Origin: Acinetobacter shaoyimingii
GTDB lineage: Bacteria > Pseudomonadota > Gammaproteobacteria > Pseudomonadales > Moraxellaceae
Direction of reading: 5' to 3'
Length of the DNA stretch: 64,000 nucleotides
NCBI RefSeq assembly: GCF_011578045.1
Contig: NZ_CP049801.1
Span: 186,001 to 250,000 of the forward strand
Below the pieces are notes generated by a model. It had not been told where the DNA came from. It worked only from the letters and a program-made list of their open reading frames with translations, and ran no database searches. Positions 54,742-63,896 of this stretch are shown here, piece after piece. Position 1 is the first letter of the stretch, and every line of letters starts with the position of its first letter. The translations under genes were made by a program, and so were the position numbers.

Positions 54742-54770
54742 ATTATGTGAAATTCTAAACAGAATGTGAA
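54742..54770 (-). promoter_or_regulatory. promoter of sRNA-like unit C
   Basis: Minus strand: TTCACA (54770-54765), 17-bp spacer, CATAAT (54747-54742). The spacer shares TTTAGAATTT..CA with the unit A promoter, evidence of common origin. Confidence 0.65.
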
Positions 54771-55087
54771 ATGGAGAAAAATTATCTAAATTATCAAGTT
54801 TTTCGATCAGTATTTTTTATTTAAATTAAATGATTGGTTTTAAAAATTAATTTAAATTTTTGCTGGATTTAAAATGATTACAAGAAAATCATTATTTTTA
54901 ATTTAAAATTTAATCAATGTGATGCTCATCACGGTATATTTATTGAATATTATTTAGAATAGAAAAATAATTGAATTGAAGCATCAATATTTCAATTTGC
55001 TGGGATATATGTATATAGAACTCAATGGATTACATATCATTATAGAATAAAATACAAGAATGAAGGTTTTGGTTGGGGGACTGGTGG
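54771..55087. other. intergenic region upstream of the diguanylate cyclase
   Basis: AT-rich, no ORF. The only distinct element is a CRP/Vfr-like dyad at 54918-54933. Confidence 0.5.
54918..54933. promoter_or_regulatory. CRP/Vfr-like binding site
   Basis: TGTGA-TGCTCA-TCACG, matching TGTGA-n6-TCACA with one mismatch, about 155 bp before the diguanylate cyclase start. Confidence 0.45.
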
Positions 55088-56800
55088 ATGCTAAGGGTAC
55101 ATTCTGAGCGAATAAGTAGACGCTTATTTTTCTTGATGTTGATTATTGTTTTATCTTTATGTTGTATCTCAATTCCTTTGATTATCAGTAGTTATAACAA
55201 TTATGGTAAAGCGGAACTTGCATCTGTTGAAATTGATAACTTAGCTATTATTGCAGATCTCGCCAATAAAATTTCACGTGAGCGTGGCCCCTCAAACTTG
55301 GCGATGTCGAGCACACCTGAAGAATTAGATAAAAACTTAAATGAATTATATGAATATCGAAAAACAGTTGATCAACATATAGCGCTGAGTTTTACTGCGA
55401 TTGAAAATGCGGGACTGAAAAACTTTGATTCACTCAAAATTGAACTAGAAAAAAAATTAAGTATCGGTCGAAAAAATGTTGATGATTATATTCAAACTCC
55501 ATTCGAGCAACGTAGCTCTACTCAACTGACAAAGACCATATATTCGATGTTTGATGCATGGGACGCGACCTACAATGTCTTAAAAAAGATGGTGATGTTG
55601 AGTGAAAATAAAGACAGTGCTGTGTCTGATTATTATACTTTAATCTTGATTTTATCGGACTTAAGAGATCAGGCAGGTCGTGTAGCATCCAATGTTATGG
55701 CAGATGTCACCTTCGCTGTTCCTATGAGTAATGAAAGTGTGGCAAGGGCATTGCAGTCGCAAAAGCAGGTCATTTATTTATGGGATTTGGTCAACACCAT
55801 TCAGCCTGAAACTGATAAAACTTCAGAATTTATCGAAAGGCATAAAAAGGTTAAAACCGAATTTATTGATCAGGGGCTTCCTCTTGTTTTACGTTTAATT
55901 GATGAGAGTAATCAAGGTCAAGCTTATTCTTTAAAAGGCACAGAACTGACCCAAGAAATCTCAGGTAAATTTGCGACTGTTATTGATTTTCAAAAATATT
56001 TATTGGATTACAGCATTGAAATTGCACAAAAAGATAAACAGAAAGCACTTCGACAGCTGATGCTCAATGCCACTGTTACGCTTATTTCATTATTGGCTGC
56101 CATATTTACCATGATCTATGCACAGCGAAAGGTGTTTGCACCACTGATTGAAGCGCGCGACATGATTGTGGAACTCTCGTACGCATACTCCAGAGCAGGC
56201 AGTGATGTGGTCGAGCACGAGCATCTGAAAGTGTATTCACTTTATGATGCTTTGCAAAAACTTCAGCAAATGTTGAAACAACGTGATGCCTTTGAATTTG
56301 AACTCAAAAGTATTGCCAATACCGATAAACTCACGGGTGTATCCAATCGTTTGGCTTTGGAAGAATATATTAAGTTTAGCGACATGATTCCCAATCATTT
56401 TGACGATGTGGGATTGATCGTGATCGATATCGACAATTTTAAACACGTCAATGATCATCTTGGACATATCTTTGGTGATGAGGTGATTACAGCGGTAGCG
56501 AGTTGTCTAAAACGGTGTGTCAGAAGTACAGATTTGGTGGTGCGTTTTGGTGGCGATGAGTTTCTAATTGTTTTAGAAAGTATAGAAATGGATCGTGCTT
56601 TAACTACCGCTGAAAAGATTCGAAATGCGGTGAACAGTGTTGATCTATATGATCCAGATCGGAATGAGAATCTACATGTCTCTGTCAGTATAGGTGTGGC
56701 GGTCGGTGCGGAAGATTGGAAAACGCTACTCGATAAAGCCGATAAATCGTTGTTGCAAGCCAAAGCCAATGGTAAAAATACAGTCTCTGGAGCAAGTTGA
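55088..56800 (+). CDS. membrane-bound diguanylate cyclase (GGDEF)
   Basis: A 570-residue inner-membrane enzyme that makes cyclic di-GMP from GTP. One N-terminal transmembrane helix (FFLMLIIVLSLCCISIPLII) is followed by a periplasmic helical sensor region of about 280 residues, with ISRERGPSNLAMS resembling nitrate/nitrite-type sensors. A second helix (LMLNATVTLISLLAAIFTMIYA) comes next, then a short linker, and a GGDEF domain from about residue 415. The active site RFGGDEFLIVLE is intact and no obvious RxxD inhibitory site lies in the preceding residues. No EAL domain. ATG 55088 is preferred because GGGGGA lies 8 nt upstream; an in-frame TTG lies five codons earlier. Confidence 0.9.
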   Translation: MLRVHSERISRRLFFLMLIIVLSLCCISIPLIISSYNNYGKAELASVEIDNLAIIADLANKISRERGPSNLAMSSTPEELDKNLNELYEYRKTVDQHIALSFTAIENAGLKNFDSLKIELEKKLSIGRKNVDDYIQTPFEQRSSTQLTKTIYSMFDAWDATYNVLKKMVMLSENKDSAVSDYYTLILILSDLRDQAGRVASNVMADVTFAVPMSNESVARALQSQKQVIYLWDLVNTIQPETDKTSEFIERHKKVKTEFIDQGLPLVLRLIDESNQGQAYSLKGTELTQEISGKFATVIDFQKYLLDYSIEIAQKDKQKALRQLMLNATVTLISLLAAIFTMIYAQRKVFAPLIEARDMIVELSYAYSRAGSDVVEHEHLKVYSLYDALQKLQQMLKQRDAFEFELKSIANTDKLTGVSNRLALEEYIKFSDMIPNHFDDVGLIVIDIDNFKHVNDHLGHIFGDEVITAVASCLKRCVRSTDLVVRFGGDEFLIVLESIEMDRALTTAEKIRNAVNSVDLYDPDRNENLHVSVSIGVAVGAEDWKTLLDKADKSLLQAKANGKNTVSGAS

Positions 56801-56841
56801 TTTCATTACTCCAGAACTGTATATAGCACCATCAATTTACT

Positions 56842-57648
56842 TTATTCTTCATCTTTATAGCTCGATAAACACTGCGCTTGGGTCTTGGCTTTTCCAGATT
56901 CATACCAGCACTGTGCTTCAGTGATTTTACCCATGTTGTATTGTAGAACAGCTTCGGGTTCACCATCGTTATACCAAACTTTGTAAGTACCATGACGCAC
57001 ACCATCTCGGTACTGTCCTAGGCGTTCGAGTTTGCCGTTTTTGTACCATTGTTTGAGTTCACCGACCATACGGTCATTTTCAAAACGGACATAAGTCCAC
57101 GGTTCGCCTGTTTCGTACCATCGCTGACGCATGCCTTGTTGCACACCATTTTGATATTTCATGGAAAGGGCGAGTTGTCCGTTGGGATGCCAGATTTTGT
57201 AATCGCCATGACTTTGTCCATTTTCAAACCGACTTTCTTGTTGTTTTAGACCATTGGGAAACCAAAACTGGAGTTTGCCTTCATATTCACCATCTTGATA
57301 TTCTATGCGACTGCGTTGTTTGCCATTTGGATAGTAGCTTTCAAATGTGCCTGAACCTTGAATTCCATCTGGAAAATGAATCAGAGATTCGCATTCACCT
57401 TTTTTGATTTTGTTGTTGCTTAAGAATACTGAGGTGAGGGGATTGCCATTCTGAAACATGTATTGGTTTTCATATAAGCCTTTGTCAATGCTTTTACTCA
57501 CGGCTAAACATTGGGGATTGTTTTTCCAAGGACTGTCGTCTGGATCTTCTTCGGAAATAAACACCACCATGTTTTCGTTGAGGTAGCCTTCGGCGTAGGT
57601 ATGGAATGACGTCATTAAAAGCAAAGAGCTGAGTATTATTTTATTCAT
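56842..57648 (-). CDS. exported MORN-variant (YwqK-like) repeat protein
   Basis: 268 residues with a signal peptide (MNKIILSSLLLMTSFHTYA). The mature part contains about seven repeats of 22-24 residues of the form YPNGKxxxxxxYxDGxxxGxxxxW (YYPNGKQRSR, FPNGLKQQESRF, HPNGQLALSM, YETGEPWTYV, YKNGKLERLG, YNDGEPEAVL, YESGKAKTQ). These are the MORN-like repeats of the YwqK family, sometimes annotated as toxin-antitoxin component, although nothing here supports a toxin partner. It is likely a periplasmic binding or scaffold protein. It converges with the diguanylate cyclase gene. Confidence 0.75.
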   Translation of the reverse strand: MNKIILSSLLLMTSFHTYAEGYLNENMVVFISEEDPDDSPWKNNPQCLAVSKSIDKGLYENQYMFQNGNPLTSVFLSNNKIKKGECESLIHFPDGIQGSGTFESYYPNGKQRSRIEYQDGEYEGKLQFWFPNGLKQQESRFENGQSHGDYKIWHPNGQLALSMKYQNGVQQGMRQRWYETGEPWTYVRFENDRMVGELKQWYKNGKLERLGQYRDGVRHGTYKVWYNDGEPEAVLQYNMGKITEAQCWYESGKAKTQAQCLSSYKDEE

Positions 57649-57754
57649 TTTTTATAGTTCGAGCTTAGAATTATTTTTAGATTGTAATGCAGAATTAAAT
57701 TTCTAACATCCTTATTTTAAATTGTTTTTATCTTTGTTTTAGCTTGAATTAGCT

Positions 57755-57846
57755 TTACTTTTGACTGGGCAAAAGTAACAAAACCCCTTAGTTTGACTGA
57801 GGGCACATCCGTGCTGCCCCAGTCAAACGTGCGACATCCATGTCGC
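57755..57846. repeat. three-hairpin palindromic repeat (REP-like), left of the AbiJ-like gene
   Basis: Three consecutive inverted repeats: TTACTTTTG/CAAAAGTAA (57755-57763 and 57770-57778), GTTTGACTG/CAGTCAAAC (57791-57799 and 57820-57828) and GCGACAT/ATGTCGC (57831-57837 and 57840-57846). It is more GC-rich than its surroundings. It looks like a dispersed intergenic element rather than a single terminator. Confidence 0.7.
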
Positions 57847-57864
57847 TGGTCATACTATTGAATT

Positions 57865-58716
57865 TCAGATTTGATCTTTTGTTTTATCAATTAAATAATT
57901 AATAAAGTTGGTGCAGGCAACGAGCATAAATTTCGCATCGATATAAGTGAGATTAGATTCTTCTAACATAGCGTGTCGGATACCATCTGCATCAGAAGTA
58001 TAGCCATAGAGTTGGCTTAAACTTTTCTTTAGTGCTTCGTGTAATCCATATTTAGTTTCAATAATTTTAAGTGCTTGCCCTAAGCTAGCTTTATCATCAT
58101 TGGTCACAATTTTGCAAATAGATTCAACAGCACTAATCGAATCTTTAATTGAGTTTCTATAGTCAGGATTTTGACGATCTGACATCAATTGTAAAGCTTG
58201 ATTTAGATGTTGTTGAACACCTGAATATGGATTTGAGTTTTGCAGTGCTTCTTCGATGGATTGGACTTCTTGTTCAGAAGTAATTTCTACTATTTCTTCA
58301 TTAATTATTCTATATGCTGAATTTTCCGATTCTAAGGCTAAGTTTATTACTTTAGTAAATTGAGTTTGGCTATAGACTGTTTTTCCTCCAAAAGAGATAT
58401 AACCTGATTTATTTTGGATAATGAATTCAATTAAGTCATAAAATGCGTACCATTCATTTTTATATAAGTAATCTTTGATAAAAGCAGTTAGTTTGTGGGG
58501 CGCAGGTTTTTCATCTAGGGGGAGTTTTAAATAGTCGCACCATATTTTTGAAATTAAAGGAGTGATTAATTTTCTAAAGCTTTCAAATCTTGAGTAATTA
58601 TCAAAAATTTGTGAATAAAGGATAGACCATAGTTTATTCTTTAAGATGTCATCCATACTTTCTTTTTGAATAATTTCCCGAACAGCTTTATATCCATATC
58701 TTTCTGAAAAGCGCAT
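57865..58716 (-). CDS. AbiJ-like protein (AbiJ N-terminal domain type 4 plus HEPN-like C-terminus)
   Basis: A 283-residue cytoplasmic protein. The N-terminus MRFSERYGYKAVREIIQKESMDDILKNKLW is characteristic of the AbiJ_NTD4 domain found in abortive-infection genes. The C-terminal about 110 residues (from SIKDSISAVESICKIV) are helical and contain GIRHAM, resembling the R-x(n)-H active site of HEPN-type RNases. An anti-phage role is inferred from the family. The gene is single, with no visible toxin-antitoxin or restriction partner. ATG 58716 is chosen because GGGGAA precedes it; an in-frame TTG lies five codons upstream. Two palindromic repeats bracket it. Confidence 0.75.
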   Translation of the reverse strand: MRFSERYGYKAVREIIQKESMDDILKNKLWSILYSQIFDNYSRFESFRKLITPLISKIWCDYLKLPLDEKPAPHKLTAFIKDYLYKNEWYAFYDLIEFIIQNKSGYISFGGKTVYSQTQFTKVINLALESENSAYRIINEEIVEITSEQEVQSIEEALQNSNPYSGVQQHLNQALQLMSDRQNPDYRNSIKDSISAVESICKIVTNDDKASLGQALKIIETKYGLHEALKKSLSQLYGYTSDADGIRHAMLEESNLTYIDAKFMLVACTNFINYLIDKTKDQI

Positions 58717-58781
58717 TATTTCCCCAAACAAAAAACGGTGAATGAATCACCGTTTTAGCATATAAATTCTGTGTTTTAAAT

Positions 58782-58870
58782 CTCCCCTAACCCCTCTTTG
58801 GAAAAGAGGGGAACACCTTCTATTTAATAATGGCATGCTCCCTCCTTTGATAAAGGAGGGCTGGGGAGGA
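58782..58870. repeat. double-hairpin palindromic repeat, right of the AbiJ-like gene
   Basis: Two hairpins: CCCCTCTT/AAGAGGGG (58791-58798 and 58804-58811) and CCTCCTTT/AAAGGAGG (58841-58848 and 58852-58859), with outer CTCCCCTAACCCC-type and CTGGGGAG-type flanks that are complementary. This CCTCCCC/GGGGAGG pattern is common as a dispersed intergenic repeat in bacteria. Confidence 0.7.
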
Positions 58871-58875
58871 TTATC

Positions 58876-61707
58876 TTATTTAAGCATCGCTTTCAAGAAC
58901 TTCGCTGTATGCGAAACTTTAGATTTAGCAACTTCTTCAGGCGTACCTTCAGCAATAATTTCACCGCCACCAGCACCGCCTTCAGGACCTAAATCAATAA
59001 TCCAATCGGCTGTTTTAATCACATCCAAATTATGCTCAATCACCACAATAGTATTACCCTTATTACGAAGCTCATGCAGGATGTCGAGTAACTTCGCAAT
59101 ATCATGGAAATGTAGACCCGTGGTCGGTTCATCCAGTACATATAAGGTTTTACCAGTATCACGCTTCGCCAACTCACGTGCCAATTTCACACGCTGTGCT
59201 TCACCGCCTGAAAGTGTCGTTGCAGATTGGCCTAAACGGATATACCCCAAACCCACCTGATGCAAGGTTTCTAAACGACGATGAATCACAGGAATCGCAT
59301 CAAAGAAATGCATGGCATCTTCAACTGTCATTTCTAAGACATCAGAAATGTTTTTGCCTTTATAGCCGACTTCTAAGGTTTCACGGTTATAACGCTTGCC
59401 ATGACATGAATCGCAAGGCACATACATATCAGGTAAGAAATGCATAGCGACCTTGATCATACCGTCGCCTTCACAAGCCTCACAGCGACCACCTTTTACG
59501 TTAAACGAAAAACGACCTGCGGCATAACCACGTGCTTTCGCTTCAGGAGTCTGCGCAAAGAGTTCACGAATAGGCGTAAACAAACCTGTATAGGTTGCAG
59601 GGTTAGAACGAGGTGTACGACCAATTGGGCTTTGGTCAATGTCCACAACTTTATCGAGGAACTGTAAACCATCAATCGAATCAAATTTCTCAGCCGTGAG
59701 GGTGGTTGCACCATTCAACTGCGTTGCAGCAAGGGGCAACAAGGTACGGTTAATGAGGGTTGATTTACCAGAACCAGAAACGCCTGTTACGCACGTCATC
59801 ACACCCAAAGGAATGGTTAAGTCGACATTCTTTAAGTTATGACCTGCTGCGCCCATGAGCTTAATTTGCTCTTCAGGTTTAGGTGGTTTTATCCGTTCCT
59901 TTGGCACTTCAATTTTCAACTTGCCTGATAAATATTGACCTGTTAGCGAATCTTTATTTGCCAAGATTTCATCATACGTACCTTCAGCAATCACATGGCC
60001 GCCATGCACACCTGCACCTGGACCAATATCAATAATATGATCCGCTGCACGAATCGCATCTTCATCATGCTCAACCACGAGTACAGTATTACCCAAGTCA
60101 CGTAAACGAACTAAGGTTTCAAGTAAGCGGTCGTTATCACGCTGATGCAAACCAATAGAAGGTTCATCGAGAACGTACATCACACCCATTAAGCCTGCAC
60201 CAATTTGTGAAGCCAAACGAATACGCTGCGCTTCACCACCAGACAAAGTTTCAGCAGAACGAGACAGACTTAAATAATTCAAACCGACCGATACCAAGAA
60301 GTGCAGACGCTCACGAATTTCTTTAAAAATCTTATCGGCAATTTCGCCTTTCGCACCTTCAAGATTCAAATCTTGATAGTAGTTTTCAGCATCACCAATC
60401 GACATCTTGGTAATTTGTGCGATGGTTTTATCTAAGATTTTCACGTTGCGTGAAATTTCATTGAGACGTGAACCGCCACAGGCATCACATGCCGCATTCG
60501 ATAAATATTGCGCTAAATCATCACGCACATAGTTTGATTCAGTCTCACGATAACGACGTTCTAAATGGGGTAAAACACCTTCAAAGGGTTGTACTCGGTT
60601 ATGACGACGACCACGTTCATCGATATAACTTAAATCAATTTTTTCTTTACCAGTACCGTATAAGAATTTCTTTTTAGTATCGGCATCTAACTCATTCCAC
60701 GGTGTATCTAAAGAAAAGCCAAAATGCGCAGCCACTTTTTCAATCATGCTGTAGTAGTAAGGACGTTGTCTGTCCCAACCACGTATAGCCCCTTGGCTAA
60801 CGCTGACTTCTGGGTTCGGAATCAATTTTTCCGCACTAAAATGACTGCGTGTACCTAAACCATCACAAACAGGGCAGGCACCAAAAGGGTTGTTAAACGA
60901 GAATAAACGGGGTTCAAGCTCCGCCACAGCACGGTCACATTCAGGACAAGAATGTTTTGCTGAAAATACACGGTCAGGCTGTTCGCCTTTCATCCATGAC
61001 AAAATGGCAATATCGCCACCCAAACGCAGTGCGGTTTCAAAAGATTCTGCAATACGGTTGCCCAAGTCATCACGGACTTTAAAGCGATCGACCACCACTT
61101 CAATGGTATGTTTTTTCTTTTTATCCAGTTCAGGTGGGACATCAATTTCAACAATTTCACCATCTACACGAGCACGTACAAAACCTTGGCTTTGTAGCTG
61201 TTCAAATAGATTGGTGTACTCACCCTTACGCTCACGTACGACAGGGGCAAGCAACATGAGTGCTGTGCCTTCTTCAAGTGCATTAACCGCATCGACCATT
61301 TCTGAGACAGTTTGTGCCACCATAGGCAGGTCATGTTCAGGGCAGTATGGCGTACCGACACGTGCATAGAGCAGACGCAAGTAGTCGTAAATTTCAGTAA
61401 TCGTCCCTACAGTTGAACGAGGGTTATGGCTTGTCGATTTTTGTTCAATAGCAATGGCTGGACTTAAACCCTCAATCGAGTCGACTTCTGGTTTTTCCAT
61501 TTGCGATAAAAACTGTCGTGCATATGCAGATAGTGATTCAACATAACGACGTTGACCTTCGGCATATAAGGTATCAAAGGCTAGGGATGATTTACCTGAG
61601 CCTGAAAGTCCCGTAATGACCACGAATTTGTCACGTGGAATATCGAGTGACACATTCTTTAAGTTATGGGTTCGTGCGCCTCGAATACGGATGTGACTTT
61701 GACTCAT
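58876..61707 (-). CDS. uvrA: excinuclease ABC subunit A
   Basis: The damage-recognition ATPase of nucleotide excision repair, 943 residues. Two ABC-ATPase modules are complete: Walker [21 protein letters not shown] near residue 33 and [15 protein letters not shown] near 640; signatures [16 protein letters not shown] near 490 and [16 protein letters not shown] near 830; and Walker [11 protein letters not shown] and [10 protein letters not shown]. The zinc-binding cysteines lie in [15 protein letters not shown] and [17 protein letters not shown]. No frameshift or missing motif. Transcribed alone, reading away from the gene-poor stretch at 61708-62003, where I see no other element. Confidence 0.98.
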   Translation of the reverse strand: MSQSHIRIRGARTHNLKNVSLDIPRDKFVVITGLSGSGKSSLAFDTLYAEGQRRYVESLSAYARQFLSQMEKPEVDSIEGLSPAIAIEQKSTSHNPRSTVGTITEIYDYLRLLYARVGTPYCPEHDLPMVAQTVSEMVDAVNALEEGTALMLLAPVVRERKGEYTNLFEQLQSQGFVRARVDGEIVEIDVPPELDKKKKHTIEVVVDRFKVRDDLGNRIAESFETALRLGGDIAILSWMKGEQPDRVFSAKHSCPECDRAVAELEPRLFSFNNPFGACPVCDGLGTRSHFSAEKLIPNPEVSVSQGAIRGWDRQRPYYYSMIEKVAAHFGFSLDTPWNELDADTKKKFLYGTGKEKIDLSYIDERGRRHNRVQPFEGVLPHLERRYRETESNYVRDDLAQYLSNAACDACGGSRLNEISRNVKILDKTIAQITKMSIGDAENYYQDLNLEGAKGEIADKIFKEIRERLHFLVSVGLNYLSLSRSAETLSGGEAQRIRLASQIGAGLMGVMYVLDEPSIGLHQRDNDRLLETLVRLRDLGNTVLVVEHDEDAIRAADHIIDIGPGAGVHGGHVIAEGTYDEILANKDSLTGQYLSGKLKIEVPKERIKPPKPEEQIKLMGAAGHNLKNVDLTIPLGVMTCVTGVSGSGKSTLINRTLLPLAATQLNGATTLTAEKFDSIDGLQFLDKVVDIDQSPIGRTPRSNPATYTGLFTPIRELFAQTPEAKARGYAAGRFSFNVKGGRCEACEGDGMIKVAMHFLPDMYVPCDSCHGKRYNRETLEVGYKGKNISDVLEMTVEDAMHFFDAIPVIHRRLETLHQVGLGYIRLGQSATTLSGGEAQRVKLARELAKRDTGKTLYVLDEPTTGLHFHDIAKLLDILHELRNKGNTIVVIEHNLDVIKTADWIIDLGPEGGAGGGEIIAEGTPEEVAKSKVSHTAKFLKAMLK

Positions 61708-62003
61708 AAAAACATCTCGATGTTGTGCTGTTGGAAAGGTGTATATGATAGCGCATGAAAATTGTTCAAGTGCAAAGAAAATAGATTTCTACGTCATTTT
61801 GTGTCGGGCAACTGAACAAATGAGGTCAAATATAAGAAAACACGAGCGCTGACTCGTGTTTAGGACGGATGTTTATGCTTTTATCATGATGTTCAGAACG
61901 GTATTTTTATGATTTTAAAAGTGAATCTATTTTCAAATCTTTTGATGTGTTGTTGTTCTTTTATTTTTCAATCTCATTTGATGTTTGAATCCGATGTTTT
62001 GTA

Positions 62004-62378
62004 TTAACACGCCACGGCAAATGCACGTTCAAAAATCGACTCTACTTCTTCAAAACGTAAACTCAGTGGCGTCTGTGTTTGGCTAAAACTATAGTGAATG
62101 ACTTTCTTCTCAAGTTGCGACAAAAAATGCTCATAGTGCTGATCAAAACCATCTATGTCTAAGTAATCAAAGTGATAGCGACTTTGACACGGATACTGTG
62201 CAATAAAATCCAGCATCAAATCTTGAATTTTTCGATCTGTGAAATAAATCAAATAGGTCGCTGCCGATCCACAATATAAACAACCTTGGTTCAGATAAAT
62301 GTCTTCGTGTTGGAACCAACACTGTCGCAGTGTGATCATTGCTCGAATGGCTTCTGTGCCTTGAGTTTCATGGTTCAT
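62004..62378 (-). CDS. small Cys-containing protein of unknown function under a Fur box
   Basis: A 124-residue soluble protein without a signal peptide. I do not recognise a family. Visible features are an N-terminal CWFQHEDIYLNQGCLYCGSAATYLIYF segment with a CxxC pair, an acidic/aromatic middle (YHFDYLDIDGFDQHYEHF), and a C-terminal Cys. A Fur box lies about 55 bp upstream of its start, so it is probably switched on by iron starvation. A metal-binding or heme/iron-handling role would fit the cysteines and histidines, but is a guess. Confidence 0.6.
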   Translation of the reverse strand: MNHETQGTEAIRAMITLRQCWFQHEDIYLNQGCLYCGSAATYLIYFTDRKIQDLMLDFIAQYPCQSRYHFDYLDIDGFDQHYEHFLSQLEKKVIHYSFSQTQTPLSLRFEEVESIFERAFAVAC

Positions 62379-62431
62379 GAGGCATCTCTCTAGAGGTATA
62401 AGAAAAGGGTGAACGGATTATTTCAATAATT

Positions 62432-62450
62432 AATAATGAGAATCAATATC
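62432..62450. promoter_or_regulatory. Fur box
   Basis: AATAATGAGAATCAATATC matches 16 of 19 positions of the Fur consensus GATAATGATAATCATTATC. It sits in the promoter region of the 124-residue minus-strand gene. Confidence 0.75.
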
Positions 62451-62629
62451 AATTAGAATAGCGAATTAAGCATAAAAATCAAGTTTTTTATCTGCTTGAA
62501 AATACTGATTTTGATTTATTTATTTGTTTATATCTTTGCTTTTTAAATGATTTTTTACTTATCTATGTTAAATTGCATGCTTATTGGAAAATTATATCAA
62601 CAACATAATCAAAAAATTAGAGAATAAAA

Positions 62630-62930
62630 ATGAAATTAAAAGCACTGACTTCTTATTCTGGCTTTGTTCGGGTTTGATAAAACGCCATCTTCTCCCAAAT
62701 TTGATCGTGTATAAGATGCAGCGAAAGCCATAGAAAATGAAAATATAAATGCCTTACTCAATACCCTACAACAGAAAAACTTAAGTGCTGATGATAAAAA
62801 AGACATTATCTGCGCTTAAATTCAAGAATATTATGATCAAGTCGAACGTATCATAAATGCCAATAAGCACCTAGCCACTGAATCTGATCGATGTATTGAA
62901 GCTGACGTGAGGGCTTTGATGGCAAAATAA
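62630..62930 (+). pseudogene. decayed small gene, probably a former exported protein
   Basis: ATG at 62630 gives 15 codons (MKLKALTSYSGFV..) and then a stop. After a one-base frame change, about 93 codons of coding-like sequence follow with two internal stops: FDKTPSSPKFDRV, then DAAKAIENENINALLNTLQQ, NLSADDKKDIICA, stop, IQEYYDQVERIINANKHLATE, RALMAK. The composition is helical and rich in Asn, Lys and Glu, unlike random AT-rich DNA. One frameshift and two nonsense codons make it a remnant. The first residues resemble a signal peptide or lipobox region. I cannot name the ancestor. Confidence 0.55.
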
Positions 62931-63022
62931 CGCGATCAATTTAGAAACCATCCACGTTGTCAGTCACCCATATTCATACTCTAAATGCATTCGTAAATAA
63001 TTTCTGGCGTTAGATGCTTATA

Positions 63023-63694
63023 TCATGCATCTAGGGTTAACCACTGCTGTTGATGATAGGCACTTTCCCAAAATAACCATTCGAGTTCTGCACCACGGGT
63101 ATAAGCTTGATGCATTTTAGCAATTGTGTCTGCATCACAGCGCTCAGCAACTTGATCTATGGTGGTAATTACACGATTCACTGCTAAATGAAATTCTTCA
63201 CCTGCATAGGTATCAATCCAAGCTTGATAAGGATTATTTGGTTGGCTTAGATGGACAATATTTTTCCCCACCTCAGCATATATCCAGAAACAAGGCAGAA
63301 GTGCGGCTAACACTACAGGGTAACTTTCAGACCACGCTGTTGCTGTCAGAAATGAAGTGTAATGATGACAGGCTAGGCTGAGTGGCGTATTTTCAAATTG
63401 TGTTTTGCTGATGTGAAAATCATGCATGAAATCTTGATGTAAACTGCGCTCTACCACAATAGCCACTTTGGCTGCCTCTGAAAATTGGATGACATCATCT
63501 GCCGCAAAGGCCTTGGCAGCACACACAGCCAGTGCACGTCCATAGGCGAGTAAATAATGTGCATCTTGAATGACGTAATGACAAAAAGCAGCTCGATTTA
63601 ACGTACCTTGTGCAAGCTGTTGATTAAAAGGATGCGTTAAGGTTTTTTGGTAAAGTTTGAAATTATGTTGCCATACATCTTTTGAAAAGCTCAT
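63023..63694 (-). CDS. tenA: TenA-family thiaminase II / aminopyrimidine aminohydrolase
   Basis: A 223-residue helical protein of the TenA/THI-4 family, which salvages degraded thiamine by hydrolysing 4-amino-5-aminomethyl-2-methylpyrimidine to HMP. Visible family features: HPFNQQLAQGTLNRAAFCHYVIQDAHYLLAYGRAL-type N-terminal helices with the substrate-side Asp and Tyr, the nucleophilic Cys region LAALLPCFWIYAEVGKNI near residue 135, and a C-terminal WLFWESAY with the conserved Glu. No thiamine riboswitch is visible upstream and no thi genes are adjacent, so it is a stand-alone salvage gene. Confidence 0.88.
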   Translation of the reverse strand: MSFSKDVWQHNFKLYQKTLTHPFNQQLAQGTLNRAAFCHYVIQDAHYLLAYGRALAVCAAKAFAADDVIQFSEAAKVAIVVERSLHQDFMHDFHISKTQFENTPLSLACHHYTSFLTATAWSESYPVVLAALLPCFWIYAEVGKNIVHLSQPNNPYQAWIDTYAGEEFHLAVNRVITTIDQVAERCDADTIAKMHQAYTRGAELEWLFWESAYHQQQWLTLDA

Positions 63695-63896
63695 CGTTTA
63701 TCTCTTTGAGAGTGATCAGGTCAAATATTCAACACATACATTAGCGGCATTAAATTGGTTTGTATGTCCAATTCAAAAAAATCATACGAAGAACTTTGGA
63801 TAAATGCTTAAAAGTCGTCATAATTGACGCACAAATTTTAATTCTTTTGTTTTACAGAATTCTCTATATCAATAATTGTTCATAGGTCGATTCGTT

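Noticed and set aside
57755..57846. CRISPR array
   Set aside because: The repeats are adjacent inverted hairpins of different sequence, not regularly spaced direct repeats, and no cas gene is present.
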